From assembly GCA_016865505.2 (NCBI GenBank), contig AP025252.1, positions 2,790,001 through 2,854,000 of the forward strand: a stretch of DNA of 64,000 nt, read 5' to 3'. The translations under genes were made by a program, and so were the position numbers. The DNA is from Bryobacterales bacterium F-183 (GTDB lineage Bacteria > Acidobacteriota > Terriglobia > Bryobacterales > Bryobacteraceae). The notes under the pieces are model-generated. The model worked only from the letters and a program-made list of their open reading frames with translations, ran no database searches and had not been told where the DNA came from. Positions 23,891 through 32,982 of this stretch are shown here, in pieces; within the stretch, counting starts at the first letter, position 1; each line of letters opens with the position of its first letter.

Positions 23891-25489
23891 TCATTCTACC
23901 AGAAGGGCGAGTTCGCTCTTGACCGCTTCGACGACCGGGGCCCAGTTTCCGCGCGATTCCTGACGGAACAGACGCATCGACGGGTACCACGGCGAGTCCT
24001 CACGGTTCTTCATCCAACGCCAGTCTGCGGCGTGCGGCAGCATCACCCAGGTGGGACAGCCCATCGCCCCGGCCAAGTGCGCGACCGAGGTGTCGACCGT
24101 AACCACCAAGTCCAGATTGGCGAGGATTGCCGCCAGGTCCTCCATCGTTTCCCCGTTGTGGGCGGGGTCGAGAAGGCCGGCGCCGTCAATCATCGCGACG
24201 CCTTTTTGCAGGCTGACGAACGCGATGTCCGGGTGTCCGGCGGTTAAGTTCCGGACATCCTGCGGCGCAAGCGTACGCTTGGCGTTGGCCGTAAAGCTGG
24301 GGTTGCCAGACCATACGACACCGACCCTGCGTTTTTCACCGCACAACGCCCCGAGCTTTTCCGCCCAGGCCGCTGCCAGCGCGCCGTCCGCCGCGAGATA
24401 CCCGCCGTTTGCAGGCGCAGGAGGCCCGCCCAGCCGCATCGCCGCCGGGACGCTCATCAACGGGACCCAGCAATCGTAGGGGGGCCGTGGCGCTCCGATG
24501 GCGCACACGGCATCCACCCCTTCCGCGCGGGCCGCGACTGCCAATAGAGGCTTGTGGCACTCAACGATAACGGACCCTCCGCTGCCCGCCACCGCGTTCT
24601 TGACAACCGCCGCGTAGCGCAGAAACTGCAGCGCATCGCCAAGCCCCTGCTCGGCAATCAGCAGGATGCGATGACCTTTACGCACCTGTCCATCCCAACG
24701 CGGCATGTCCAGCGGAAACCGGTCCAGGTTCGAACGCGGCTGCCGCAGACGCCACTCGTAGTTGGCCCAACCGGCCTCCCACTCGCCCATCTGCAACTGC
24801 AAAAGGCCACGGTTCCAGTTTGCTTCCGGGTGCCGCGGATCGCGCGCCAGCACCGCATCGTAAGCGATACGGGATTCGCGCACCATCCCCAACTCCAGAA
24901 ATACGTTCGCCAGGTTGTTGCAGCCGTCCGTGTGTTCCGGATGCTGCTCGACCAGGGTCGCGTAGGTTGCCGCCGCGTCTTCAAACTCACCGCATTCCTG
25001 GAGCAACATGCCCAGGTTGTACTGCGGCGCTGCAAACGAAGGGCTGAGGTACGACGCTTGCCGGTAATGCGCGATTGCCTCTTCCCACTGTCCTGTCGCC
25101 TGCATGGTGATGGCGAGGTTATTGTGCGCCTCGGCGTGCGAAGGCCGAAGCATGACTGTCCGCTCGAATGCCTGCCGCGCGGGGGTTACGTGGCCCTGCG
25201 CAAGACGGACGACGCCCAGGTTGTACCAAGCTTCGGCATAGCTCTTGTCGAGCGCCACCGCGCCGGCGTAGCGTTCTTCCGCCTCGGCATGACTGCCTGC
25301 GGCATGCAATACATTGCCCATCTCAAACCAGGTTTCCGCCGCATCCGGCTGAAATTCCAAGCTGAGAGACAGGGATTCGCGGGCTTCACTGTAGTTTTTC
25401 TGGAGGAAGAGCTGCCGGCCGAGCTGTAGTAGAGACTGGCCGAGCAGGTGTACCTCGCTGCCAATTGCGTGCCCCCCCAGTTCGTGCAT
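23891..25489 (-). CDS. TPR protein with GT9-like glycosyltransferase domain
   Basis: The 532-aa protein has about seven TPR units (residues 15-260; phrases such as A-E-A-W-Y-N-L-G-V-V and P-x-H-A-E-A-H-N-N-L-A). A C-terminal domain of about 270 residues resembles GT9/ADP-heptose and SPINDLY-like transferases: I-L-L-I-A-E-Q-G-L-G-D-A-L-Q-F, V-G-V-V-W-S-G-N-P and L-V-V-T-V-D-T-S-V-A-H-L-A-G-A-M-G. Such proteins attach sugars to proteins or lipopolysaccharide. The ATG at 25489 has AAGGGG eight bases upstream and is preferred to a GTG at 25546. It lies 184 bases downstream of flagellin, so flagellin glycosylation is a reasonable guess. Confidence 0.8.
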   Translation of the reverse strand: MHELGGHAIGSEVHLLGQSLLQLGRQLFLQKNYSEARESLSLSLEFQPDAAETWFEMGNVLHAAGSHAEAEERYAGAVALDKSYAEAWYNLGVVRLAQGHVTPARQAFERTVMLRPSHAEAHNNLAITMQATGQWEEAIAHYRQASYLSPSFAAPQYNLGMLLQECGEFEDAAATYATLVEQHPEHTDGCNNLANVFLELGMVRESRIAYDAVLARDPRHPEANWNRGLLQLQMGEWEAGWANYEWRLRQPRSNLDRFPLDMPRWDGQVRKGHRILLIAEQGLGDALQFLRYAAVVKNAVAGSGGSVIVECHKPLLAVAARAEGVDAVCAIGAPRPPYDCWVPLMSVPAAMRLGGPPAPANGGYLAADGALAAAWAEKLGALCGEKRRVGVVWSGNPSFTANAKRTLAPQDVRNLTAGHPDIAFVSLQKGVAMIDGAGLLDPAHNGETMEDLAAILANLDLVVTVDTSVAHLAGAMGCPTWVMLPHAADWRWMKNREDSPWYPSMRLFRQESRGNWAPVVEAVKSELALLVE

Positions 25490-25673
25490 ATCGCATCCCC
25501 TTTGGCCGCGTTCTTTCCGGGTTGTTTCGACGGCTGAGTTTTTCACCGGAGCGACCCCAGTGCTCAGAAAGAATCAGGCATACGGGACCGCGTTGGCGGT
25601 TATGCCAGCGGGCCCGCATGCCTTATCTGAGGGTTAGCCGTTAGCCGGAAAGAACCGGCCTCCGAGCTATTGA

Positions 25674-28064
25674 TTAGCCACGAAGCAGGGCGAGAACGGC
25701 CTGCGGGGCGGAGTTGGCCTGGGCAAGCGCGGCAACACCGGCCTGCAACAGGATCTGCGCCTTCGACAGGTTGGCGGCTTCGGAAGCCAGATCAGCGTCA
25801 CGGATGCGCGATTCGGCGGCCGCAACGTTGGAGAGCTGCGACTGCGCGAGGTTCACGGCATAGTTCAGCTGGTTCTGACCACGACCGACGACCGCCTGTG
25901 CGCGGCCGAGGGTAGCAACCGCGTCAGCGAGCGAAAGAACGGCGGCGGAGGCGAGATCCGCGGTCGAGATATCGGCCGTGGAACCACCGGTCACCGCTTC
26001 GGAGGCGTACACAACGCCCTGCTGGCCGCTGGTGCCGAGGCCCGCTGCCGAGCCCGTACCCGCCGCGCCGATGGAGACGTTGAAGTTCTGCAGCGTGCTC
26101 TGGAACCGGATCTTGTAGTTGGTTCCGTCGTAATCCTTGACGGCCACGATCTTGTTCAGAGTGTCGTTGTTGGACTGCTGCAGCTTGCTGTTGATGGTAG
26201 CGATGGCTTCGTCGATCGTACGGGCGTTGCGAGCGGTGCCGTTGTTCTGCAACTGCACAGCCAGCGACTGCGTGGCGCCCGCGCTGTCGACGGCCGACAA
26301 GGTGACGGTCTGGACATCCTGACCATTCACAATCGGATTGAACACGAACGACGTGCTCACCGCGCTGCCGCCTCCGTTATTGAAGAAGGCAACGTTGGTG
26401 CTATCCGCCGCGACCGAGGCGAAGCTTGAGCCCGCCGCTGCACCAGCCGTACCAAAGCCGATCGATTCCGAACCGGCTGCCGTGGTGGCGTTCAGGCGGA
26501 ATGCCGTGCTGTTGGAGGACTGGATGGTGATGCTCGTACCGTCGTTGCTGGCATAGATGCCCGCCGAGCGCGCCGAGGCGTTCGCCGCCAGAACATCGTT
26601 GATCTTCTGGGTGGCGATCGCGATGGTGTCGGTGCCGAGGATGGCGACGCTGAACGTCTGGTTTGTGCCGCCGCCGATCGACAGGTCGAAGGTGTTGGTC
26701 TTCGCTGCCGCGGTGAAAGCGGCTGCGGCGGTGATCGAGGTGTACTCGAAGGACGTGCCGCTGGCCGTCGCGTTCAGATAGCTGCCGAGGCCCAGGCGGT
26801 TCTGGTTGTCGCCGAGGGCGGACACGCTCAGAGCTTCACCACGAGCCGAGGTGAAGGTGATGGTGCCACCGACTGCGGTGAGACCGCTGGCGGAGATGCC
26901 CGCCGCCTGCAACGAAGCGTTGTTCGCAATCAGGCTGGACAGGCTGGTGAGAGCCTGGGCCGTGGTGGCGCCGGAGTTGACCTGGAGGTCGACCGGGGAT
27001 GCCAGACCGCCGCCCTGAATGCGGACGATGATGTTCTGCGCGGTGGTACCGGTGCCAGCCGTGGTGACTGCACCCGCCGTTACCGTCTGGGTAAGATTTT
27101 TACCCGTCGAGCCGGAGGTGAAGTTGCCGAGCAGCGCGTTGGCCGTACGGTCGCCCGCCTGCACCTGGAAGGAGGTGCTCGACGAGGTGAACGCCAACTG
27201 CTTCTTGCCGGTGGAATCGGTGTTGATGGTTGCCTGGATGTTGGCGTTGGCCAACGCAGTAGCCGCCTGAGTGCCGGAGGTTCCGGCCGATTCGAGGGCT
27301 GCGTTGATTGCCGTGACCAGGGTGCCGGTGTCAGTGACGCCCGACAGGTTGACGGAGACCTTTACCTTATCCGCGCCAGCGAACCCGGGGCCGCTGATGA
27401 AGAAGTCGGTATAGCCCTGCTGGACCTGCGAGCCGGAGTTGGTGGTGTTGTTCAGGATCTGCTGCACCGAGGTGGTGGAGGATCCCGCGCCAATGTCGGT
27501 ACCGCTGATGCCGACAGACTGCACGCCGCGCAAGCCGAGGTTCTTCGCGTCTACCAGCGAACGGGACAAGTCGACCCCGACGCTACCGTTGGCGGTGGAG
27601 GTGATGCCGTTGTTGGCGCGGCCACCACCGATAAAGACGCTCAGATTCTTGGCAAACGCACCATTGGCATCGAGGCCGATCGACTGTGCCTGACGGTCGA
27701 TTTCGGCGATGACGCTCTGGAATTCGCTGTTCAGCACCGACCGGTCGCCGGAGAATGTGCCGGAGGCCGACTGGGTGGCGAGCGAACGCGCACGGTCCAG
27801 CAGCTTCGAGATGTTGTTGATACCACCGTCGGCAATCTGCAGCGTGCTGATGCCGTCGTTGGCGTTGCGAACGCCCTGGGTCAGAACAGCGAGATCGGAC
27901 CGGAACCCGTTGGCGATGGCGAGCCCAGCGGCGTCGTCACCGGAGGAAACGATGCGCAGACCCGACGTTACGCGGTTGATCGTCTTGCCCTGAAATTCGC
28001 TGTTGACGCGCAGATATTCCTGCGCCTGCAGCGAGGGGATGTTCGTATTGATTTGAAAGGCCAC
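25674..28064 (-). CDS. fliC: Flagellin, unusually long
   Basis: The 796-aa protein is the flagellar filament subunit. N-terminal D0/D1 (residues 1-150) is classical: I-N-T-N-I-P-S-L-Q-A-Q, R-V-T-S-G-L-R-I-V-S-S-G-D-D-A-A-G-L-A-I, then G-V-R-N-A-N-D-G-I-S. C-terminal D1/D0 (about 710-796) contains V-G-R-G-Q-N-Q-L-N-Y and A-Q-A-N-S-A-P-Q-A-V-L-A-L-L-R. The roughly 560 residues between are Ser/Thr/Ala-rich, beta-type, and probably surface-exposed; most flagellins are 270-500 aa. Translation begins at GTG 28064 with AAGGAG behind a CsrA-type hairpin. csrA and fliW lie immediately upstream. Confidence 0.95.
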   Translation of the reverse strand: MAFQINTNIPSLQAQEYLRVNSEFQGKTINRVTSGLRIVSSGDDAAGLAIANGFRSDLAVLTQGVRNANDGISTLQIADGGINNISKLLDRARSLATQSASGTFSGDRSVLNSEFQSVIAEIDRQAQSIGLDANGAFAKNLSVFIGGGRANNGITSTANGSVGVDLSRSLVDAKNLGLRGVQSVGISGTDIGAGSSTTSVQQILNNTTNSGSQVQQGYTDFFISGPGFAGADKVKVSVNLSGVTDTGTLVTAINAALESAGTSGTQAATALANANIQATINTDSTGKKQLAFTSSSTSFQVQAGDRTANALLGNFTSGSTGKNLTQTVTAGAVTTAGTGTTAQNIIVRIQGGGLASPVDLQVNSGATTAQALTSLSSLIANNASLQAAGISASGLTAVGGTITFTSARGEALSVSALGDNQNRLGLGSYLNATASGTSFEYTSITAAAAFTAAAKTNTFDLSIGGGTNQTFSVAILGTDTIAIATQKINDVLAANASARSAGIYASNDGTSITIQSSNSTAFRLNATTAAGSESIGFGTAGAAAGSSFASVAADSTNVAFFNNGGGSAVSTSFVFNPIVNGQDVQTVTLSAVDSAGATQSLAVQLQNNGTARNARTIDEAIATINSKLQQSNNDTLNKIVAVKDYDGTNYKIRFQSTLQNFNVSIGAAGTGSAAGLGTSGQQGVVYASEAVTGGSTADISTADLASAAVLSLADAVATLGRAQAVVGRGQNQLNYAVNLAQSQLSNVAAAESRIRDADLASEAANLSKAQILLQAGVAALAQANSAPQAVLALLRG

Positions 28065-28070
28065 AATTCT

Positions 28071-28118
28071 CTCCTTGAATTGAACTGTCTGGTGAGTTGC
28101 CGGGATTCCTTTCCCGGC
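28071..28118 (-). promoter_or_regulatory. CsrA-binding leader of flagellin mRNA (hairpin GGA plus Shine-Dalgarno GGA)
   Basis: On the minus strand, bases 28118-28099 read GCCGGGA-AAGGAA-TCCCGGC, a perfect 7-bp stem with the loop AAGGAA presenting a GGA. Thirty-five nucleotides downstream the Shine-Dalgarno AAGGAG (28076-28071) supplies a second GGA five bases or so before the GTG start. A GGA in a hairpin loop plus one in the ribosome site is the established layout for repression by a CsrA dimer, as in the hag leader of Bacillus subtilis. Binding itself is inferred. Confidence 0.75.
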
Positions 28119-28163
28119 GTAAGCCCTGAGTGTCGGCTTACAGTGGCCATATCGGAGAGCGGG

Positions 28164-28418
28164 CTAGGGGTTTGAGGTTTTTTGTGTGATTTCTTGCAAA
28201 TGCTGTACCAGACTGTCGGCAAGCCCGTTGCCAACTGCCTGGGCCGCCGCGAGCTTGTTTTGCTTTCCGGCTAAGAACATTTCCTCTCGAAGCACCGGAA
28301 CCGAGCGTGGGGCCTTGATGCCGATCTTGACTTGCCCGCCGCCAAAGTCCAGGATCTGCACCTCGACATCGTCGCCGATTCGGAAGGTTTCGCCCAGGCG
28401 CCGGCGGATGACTAGCAT
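28164..28418 (-). CDS. csrA: Carbon storage regulator, RNA-binding translational repressor
   Basis: The 84-aa product starts M-L-V-I-R-R-R-L-G-E-T-F-R-I-G, the CsrA beta-1 strand, with the second RNA-binding edge at A-P-R-S-V-P-V-L-R-E-E (V-x-x-x-R-E-E). CsrA dimers bind GGA motifs in mRNA leaders and block ribosomes. The tail is about 20 residues longer than E. coli CsrA (61 aa) and helical, as in many flagellum-linked versions. The start ATG 28418 lies inside the end of fliW (7-bp overlap), so the two are coupled. The flagellin leader 100 bp downstream holds a typical target. Confidence 0.95.
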   Translation of the reverse strand: MLVIRRRLGETFRIGDDVEVQILDFGGGQVKIGIKAPRSVPVLREEMFLAGKQNKLAAAQAVGNGLADSLVQHLQEITQKTSNP

Positions 28419-28888
28419 GACGACCCCGTCAATAAGTGATCGTGCGCGTAACGATTGTCGTAGCGGACGGCCTGAACGCCCAGAGCGGACTTGCCTTCCC
28501 GCCATGGCGAGATATTGACAACAAGCGGTGCCAATAAATTGGCAGCGGGACCAGATTCTGTCATGGCCATGATGGCGTAGGCCTGTACATGACGTCCGAT
28601 CATGGGCTGCTGTCCCTTGAGATCCCCAAGGCCTATTGTGGCTAGGTCCTCATGGGTCATGGAGAGTTGGTAGGTAGGATCCACCACGAGAAGGGGGAGG
28701 GTAACGAAACAGAGTTCGGCAGCGTTTAGACTCTGTAGAAACACAATGGGTTTGGTTGCACTTCGCTCGATCAGCACGAACCGGCGCTCGTTTTCGAACG
28801 CGGGCAACCCTTCGGGAAATTCGACCGTTTCTGTTTCCCGATATTGAACCGTGCCAAACTGCCTCGATTCGGTTTCGAATGCCATCAT
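28412..28888 (-). CDS. fliW: Flagellar assembly factor FliW (CsrA antagonist)
   Basis: The 158-aa product has the FliW pattern: F-G-T-V-Q-Y, V-E-F-P-E-G-L-P-A-F-E-N-E-R-R-F-V-L-I, L-N-A-A-E-L-C-F-V-T, then V-N-L-L-A-P-L-V-V-N-type C-terminus (here A-A-N-L-L-A-P-L-V-V-N). FliW binds CsrA without competing for the RNA site, and also binds flagellin. When flagellin is exported, freed FliW relieves CsrA repression. ATG 28888 or the adjacent ATG 28885 starts the protein; the frame is open to 28987 but upstream residues are not family-like. It overlaps csrA by seven bases. Confidence 0.93.
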   Translation of the reverse strand: MMAFETESRQFGTVQYRETETVEFPEGLPAFENERRFVLIERSATKPIVFLQSLNAAELCFVTLPLLVVDPTYQLSMTHEDLATIGLGDLKGQQPMIGRHVQAYAIMAMTESGPAANLLAPLVVNISPWREGKSALGVQAVRYDNRYAHDHLLTGSSC

Positions 28889-29126
28889 CGTCGTTGGTTG
28901 CCATGCATGTGTGGGGCCAAAATTTACGACGGGGGTTCGAGCCGCCGCATCCTTTACAAAGTTCACACGTTCCGGCCGTGGTGCCATCTGACGATGATGT
29001 TATTTTGGTTGAACAATTCTCCCTCGCATTTCGTCTCTCGGTACTTAGAGTCGCCGGAGGTGGGGATATAACGCACGGAAATAGCACCACGCATGCGACC
29101 GATCCCAACGAAACGGCCTGTTCATA

Positions 29127-31091
29127 ATGCCTCGCACGACTAATAGTTTGACCCGAGCGCCATTCCGCGCCCTCCTCGTGATTTGCCTGACTTTCTCTCT
29201 TGCGACGGCCCAGACGTCACAATCCGCTGTTCTGCAGGTGGATCCGGCGCCGAGGCTGAGCAACAAGGCTGCTGACACCTTTGATTGGTTTACGCGGCCG
29301 TATCGCGCGCGGAAGGTCGCGCCGGTGCGGTTGAACAATACCAGCCGGTTGGACAGCCTGATGCGGGCAGGCAACCTCTATTTGTCGGCGGCCGATGTGG
29401 TGGCGTTGACGGTGGAGAACAACATCGACATTGAAATCCAACGGTACGGTCCGCTGCTGGCGCGCGAGATCTTGCGCCGTGCGAAGGCGGGCGGCGTGCT
29501 GCGTAGCGCGGGATTGGGAGTGTCGGCGGGTCCGCAGAGCGTGAGTCTGCAGGGCGTGAGTACGGCGGCATCGAATTTGAGTTTGGGCGGTGCGGGCGTG
29601 GGTTCGGGCGGCGGTATCGTGACGCAGTTGGGTCCGGTGATCCAATCGTTTGACCCTGTGATTTCCGGCAGCGCGAACTTTGCGCATACGACGGTGCCGC
29701 AGTCGAACACGGTGCTGACGGGTACGACAGCGCTGGTGCAGGATACGCGGGCGTTTTCGACTGGCTATTCGCAGAACTTCGACTTTGGCATGAGCGCCAA
29801 TTTGCAGTTCCAGAGCCAGCGCATCAAGACCAATTCGCAGTTCTTCGCGTTGAATCCGTTTACCAATGGCGCGCTGACGTTGAACGTCACGCAGAACCTG
29901 CTGCAAGGGTTTGGGCGTGCGGTCAATACGCGCAATATTAAGGTACAGAACAATAACGTCAAGATCAGCGAGTTGCAGTTCAAGCGGCAGTTGATTACGA
30001 CGATTACTGCGGTGCTGAATCTGTATTGGGATCTGGTGGCGTTTGCCGAGGACGTGAATGCCCGGCGCGCTGGTGTACAGACGGCGCGGCAGTTGGTGGA
30101 CGAGACGAAGCGGCGCGTGGATCTGGGATCTGTCGCTGAGATTGAAGTGACGCGCGGCGAAAGCCAGTTGTACGCGAGCCAGCAGGATCTGGTGATTGCC
30201 GAGACCAACTATCTGCAGCAGGAAATGGTGCTGAAGAACGCGCTGGTACGCAATGGCGTGACGGCGGCGGGTCTCACCAATGTCCACATTATTCCGCTCG
30301 ATAAGTTCCAGATGCCGGCGACCGAAGAGGTACGGCCGGTGGAGGATCTGGTGGCCGAAGCGCTGTCGAAGCGCGTGGAAGTGGAGCAGGCGCGGATCAA
30401 CCTGCAGAGCAACGAGATCAACCTGAAGGGTATTCGTAGCGGCTTGCGGCCCACGTTGCAGGCGTTTGCCGGTGCGACGAACAACGGTTTGTCGGGCGAC
30501 ATCGCGGCGGCCGGGTTGAACAATCCGGGTCTGCTGTACTTGTCCGGCGGGTACGGCAATTTGCTGGCGCAGATCTTCCGGCGCAACTATCCGAACTATT
30601 CGGCAGGCTTTTCGGTGAACGTACCGATTCGGAATCGGGCGGCGCAGTCGGACTATGCGACGAGTGTGCTTGAAATGCGGCAGAACGAGCTGGACCTGAA
30701 GCGGAACGAGAGCCAGATCCGGTTGGACATCCACAATGCGGTGGTTGGGCTGCGGCAGGCTCGTGCGCGATACGAAGCGGCGACCAAGAGCCGGGTGCTG
30801 CAGGAACAGACCCTGGCGGCGGACCGGCGCAAGTACGAGTTGGGTGCGGCGACGCCGTTCCAGATCGTGCAGGATCAGCGCGACCTGGCGAACGCTCGCA
30901 GCACCGAGACGCAGGCAATGGCGAACTACACGCATGCGCGGATCGCGTTTGAGCAGGCCCTGGGTGTGACGCTCGATGTGTACAACGTGTCGATCACCGA
31001 GGCGTTGGACGGCCGAGTGTCGAAGGCGTCGGAGATTCCGGTGAATCCTCCGGCGGCTCCTCCTGTAACGATTGAGGGAGGCAACCGGTAA
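29127..31091 (+). CDS. TolC-family outer-membrane efflux protein, first of a tandem pair
   Basis: The 654-aa protein has a signal peptide (hydrophobic residues 15-27, then T-A-Q-T). Its N-terminal extension has F-T-R-P-Y-R-A-R-K-V near residue 55 and the E-N-N-I-D-I-E-I block near residue 97, shared with its neighbour. The rest follows the TolC plan of long amphipathic helices and beta strands: N-V-T-Q-N-L-L-Q-G-F-G-R-A-V, Y-W-D-L-V-A-F, V-D-L-G-S-V-A-E-I-E-V and Y-E-L-G-A-A-T-P-F-Q-I-V. It would trimerise as an export duct through the outer membrane. No adaptor or pump gene is beside it. Homologues are usually about 450 aa; the extra residues form Gly/Ser-rich loops. Confidence 0.85.
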   Translation: MPRTTNSLTRAPFRALLVICLTFSLATAQTSQSAVLQVDPAPRLSNKAADTFDWFTRPYRARKVAPVRLNNTSRLDSLMRAGNLYLSAADVVALTVENNIDIEIQRYGPLLAREILRRAKAGGVLRSAGLGVSAGPQSVSLQGVSTAASNLSLGGAGVGSGGGIVTQLGPVIQSFDPVISGSANFAHTTVPQSNTVLTGTTALVQDTRAFSTGYSQNFDFGMSANLQFQSQRIKTNSQFFALNPFTNGALTLNVTQNLLQGFGRAVNTRNIKVQNNNVKISELQFKRQLITTITAVLNLYWDLVAFAEDVNARRAGVQTARQLVDETKRRVDLGSVAEIEVTRGESQLYASQQDLVIAETNYLQQEMVLKNALVRNGVTAAGLTNVHIIPLDKFQMPATEEVRPVEDLVAEALSKRVEVEQARINLQSNEINLKGIRSGLRPTLQAFAGATNNGLSGDIAAAGLNNPGLLYLSGGYGNLLAQIFRRNYPNYSAGFSVNVPIRNRAAQSDYATSVLEMRQNELDLKRNESQIRLDIHNAVVGLRQARARYEAATKSRVLQEQTLAADRRKYELGAATPFQIVQDQRDLANARSTETQAMANYTHARIAFEQALGVTLDVYNVSITEALDGRVSKASEIPVNPPAAPPVTIEGGNR

Positions 31092-31095
31092 GGCC

Positions 31096-32976
31096 ATGCG
31101 CGTTCCCTACGCCATACGTTTGGGACTGTGCCCGGTGCTGGCGGTGACGCTTGCCGCGCAGACGCCCACCGGACAGCCGGTGATGAACAGCAATCCGATC
31201 GCGCCGTTGCGGCCGACGGGGTCTATCTTTACGCGTCCGTACCGTCCGGTGGAGTTGCCAGCCTTGCGGTTGGGGAATTCGCAGCGGCTGGCCGAGTTGA
31301 TTCGTGGCGGCACGCTGTATCTCACGGCGCAGGACGCTGTACTGCTGGCGCTCGAAAACAACATCGATATTGAGATCGCGCGGTTGGGTCCGATTACAGC
31401 CGACTGGCGGCTGACGCGTGCGGAAGCCGGTGGTGCGCTGCCCGGTGTGCCAAGCGCTGCGCAGCAGGCTGGGTCCGTTGCGGCCGGCCAGGGCGTGACG
31501 GGTAGCCAAAACGCCGCTGGTGTCGCGGGTACGGGTAACGGGCAGAACAATAACAACGCTGGTAACGCGACGATTCAGCAGGTGGGTACGGTGACCCAGA
31601 ACCTGGATCCGGCGTTTCAGGAAACGACGACGTTCAGCCACGTGTCGACGCCGCAGGCGAATACGACACAGTCGGCGACGAGCGTGCTGATTTCGAATAC
31701 GCGTACTAATAGCGGATCGCTGCAGCAGGGATTCTTAAGCGGTGGTTCGGTGACGGTGCGGTTTTCGCAGAACTACCTCAATGAAAACGCGCCTACGAAC
31801 TTGTTGAATCCGACGGTGGCGCCGAACCTGCAGTTTACGGCGTCGCACTCGTTGTTGAGCGGATTTGGACGGCGGGTGAACGCGCGTAACATCACCATTG
31901 CCAAGGCCAACCGGCGCATCTCCGATCTGACGTTTGAGACTACGGTGTTGAACATCGTGAATCAGACGCTGGATCTGTACTATAACCTCGCGGCTGCGCA
32001 TGAGGATCTGCGAGCGAAGACGAATGTCGCGGAGACGGCGCGGTTGTTCTTCAACAACGTCAAGCGGCAGGTGGAGATGGGCGCGGCGGCTCCTCCCGAG
32101 CTGATTACCGCGGAAACCGACTCGATCAACAGCGATCTGGCGGTGCTGACGGCGCAGACGACGATTGAGCAGCAGGAACTGCGGTTGAAGAATCTGATCA
32201 GCCGTACGGGGTTGGCGGATAAGACGCTGCTGGCCGCGCGGATTCAGCCGGTGGATCCGGTGACAATTCCGGATCGCGACGATTTGCCCTCGATGGCCGA
32301 GATGGTGAAAGAGGCACAGGCCAAGCGCGTGGAAGTGATCTCTGCGCAACAGACGTTAGTGAATACCGAAGAGTCGTCGCTGGGCACCAAGAGCGCATTG
32401 CTGCCGCAATTGCAGGTGTTCGGTAGCGTCAACCAGGCTGGCTTGGCGGGACGTCCGAGAATTTTCTCGCCCACTGCGCCGAATACGCCGGTGGCGGATC
32501 CGAAGTTTGTGGGCGGCACGGGTACGGCGCTGTCGCAGGTGTTCGGGTTCGACTTTCAGACGCGACGTATTGGCGCGTTCTTCAACGCTCCGATCAACAA
32601 CCGACAGGCCCAGTCCGACTATACGGTGGACATCCTGTCTTTGCGGCAGAGTGAGCTGAGCCAGAACAAGCGCTTGAGCCAGTTGGAAGTGGACGTGGCG
32701 AGCGCCGTGGCCGGTTTGAAGCAGGCGCGGGTACGGCATGAGTACGCGGTGCAGAACGTGAAGCTGCAGGATGCGCTGGTAAAGGCGGAGCAGCGGAAGT
32801 TCGACTTTGGCGCCTCGCGGCCTTACGACGTGATCCAGATGCGTCGCGATCTGGCGAATGCACAGTCGGCTGAGGTGTCCGCCAAGGCTCAGTACATGGC
32901 GGCGCGCATCCAACTGAACACGATGCTCGGCCGGACGCTGGCCGCCAATAACATTCAGATCGCTTCGGTTCGCTAG
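31096..32976 (+). CDS. TolC-family outer-membrane efflux protein, second of a tandem pair
   Basis: The 626-aa paralogue starts at ATG 31096, four bases after the stop of the first, with a signal peptide ending near L-A-A-Q-T. The F-T-R-P-Y-R-P-V and E-N-N-I-D-I-E-I-A-R-L-G-P blocks repeat those of the upstream gene, so the two arose by duplication. A Gly/Asn-rich loop (residues 120-160) differs. The TolC core includes H-S-L-L-S-G-F-G-R-R-V-N, V-E-M-G-A-A-A-P-P-E-L-I and F-D-F-G-A-S-R-P-Y-D-V-I. Two paralogues could make a mixed trimer or separate ducts. A convergent esterase gene follows by six bases. Confidence 0.85.
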   Translation: MRVPYAIRLGLCPVLAVTLAAQTPTGQPVMNSNPIAPLRPTGSIFTRPYRPVELPALRLGNSQRLAELIRGGTLYLTAQDAVLLALENNIDIEIARLGPITADWRLTRAEAGGALPGVPSAAQQAGSVAAGQGVTGSQNAAGVAGTGNGQNNNNAGNATIQQVGTVTQNLDPAFQETTTFSHVSTPQANTTQSATSVLISNTRTNSGSLQQGFLSGGSVTVRFSQNYLNENAPTNLLNPTVAPNLQFTASHSLLSGFGRRVNARNITIAKANRRISDLTFETTVLNIVNQTLDLYYNLAAAHEDLRAKTNVAETARLFFNNVKRQVEMGAAAPPELITAETDSINSDLAVLTAQTTIEQQELRLKNLISRTGLADKTLLAARIQPVDPVTIPDRDDLPSMAEMVKEAQAKRVEVISAQQTLVNTEESSLGTKSALLPQLQVFGSVNQAGLAGRPRIFSPTAPNTPVADPKFVGGTGTALSQVFGFDFQTRRIGAFFNAPINNRQAQSDYTVDILSLRQSELSQNKRLSQLEVDVASAVAGLKQARVRHEYAVQNVKLQDALVKAEQRKFDFGASRPYDVIQMRRDLANAQSAEVSAKAQYMAARIQLNTMLGRTLAANNIQIASVR

Positions 32977-32982
32977 AGCCGT

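Noticed and set aside
24715-24735. tRNA T-loop-like GGTTCGAA
   Set aside because: It lies inside the TPR/GT9 coding sequence and no cloverleaf can be built around it; the GGTTCGAG at 28927 fails likewise.
25644-25659. Weak inverted repeat GCCGG/CCGGC after the flagellin gene as a terminator
   Set aside because: Only a 5-bp stem and no run of T on the flagellin strand.
29217-31097. A 626-codon minus-strand frame opposite the first TolC gene
   Set aside because: Arg/His/Gln-rich product with no domain; the TolC frame has all family motifs.
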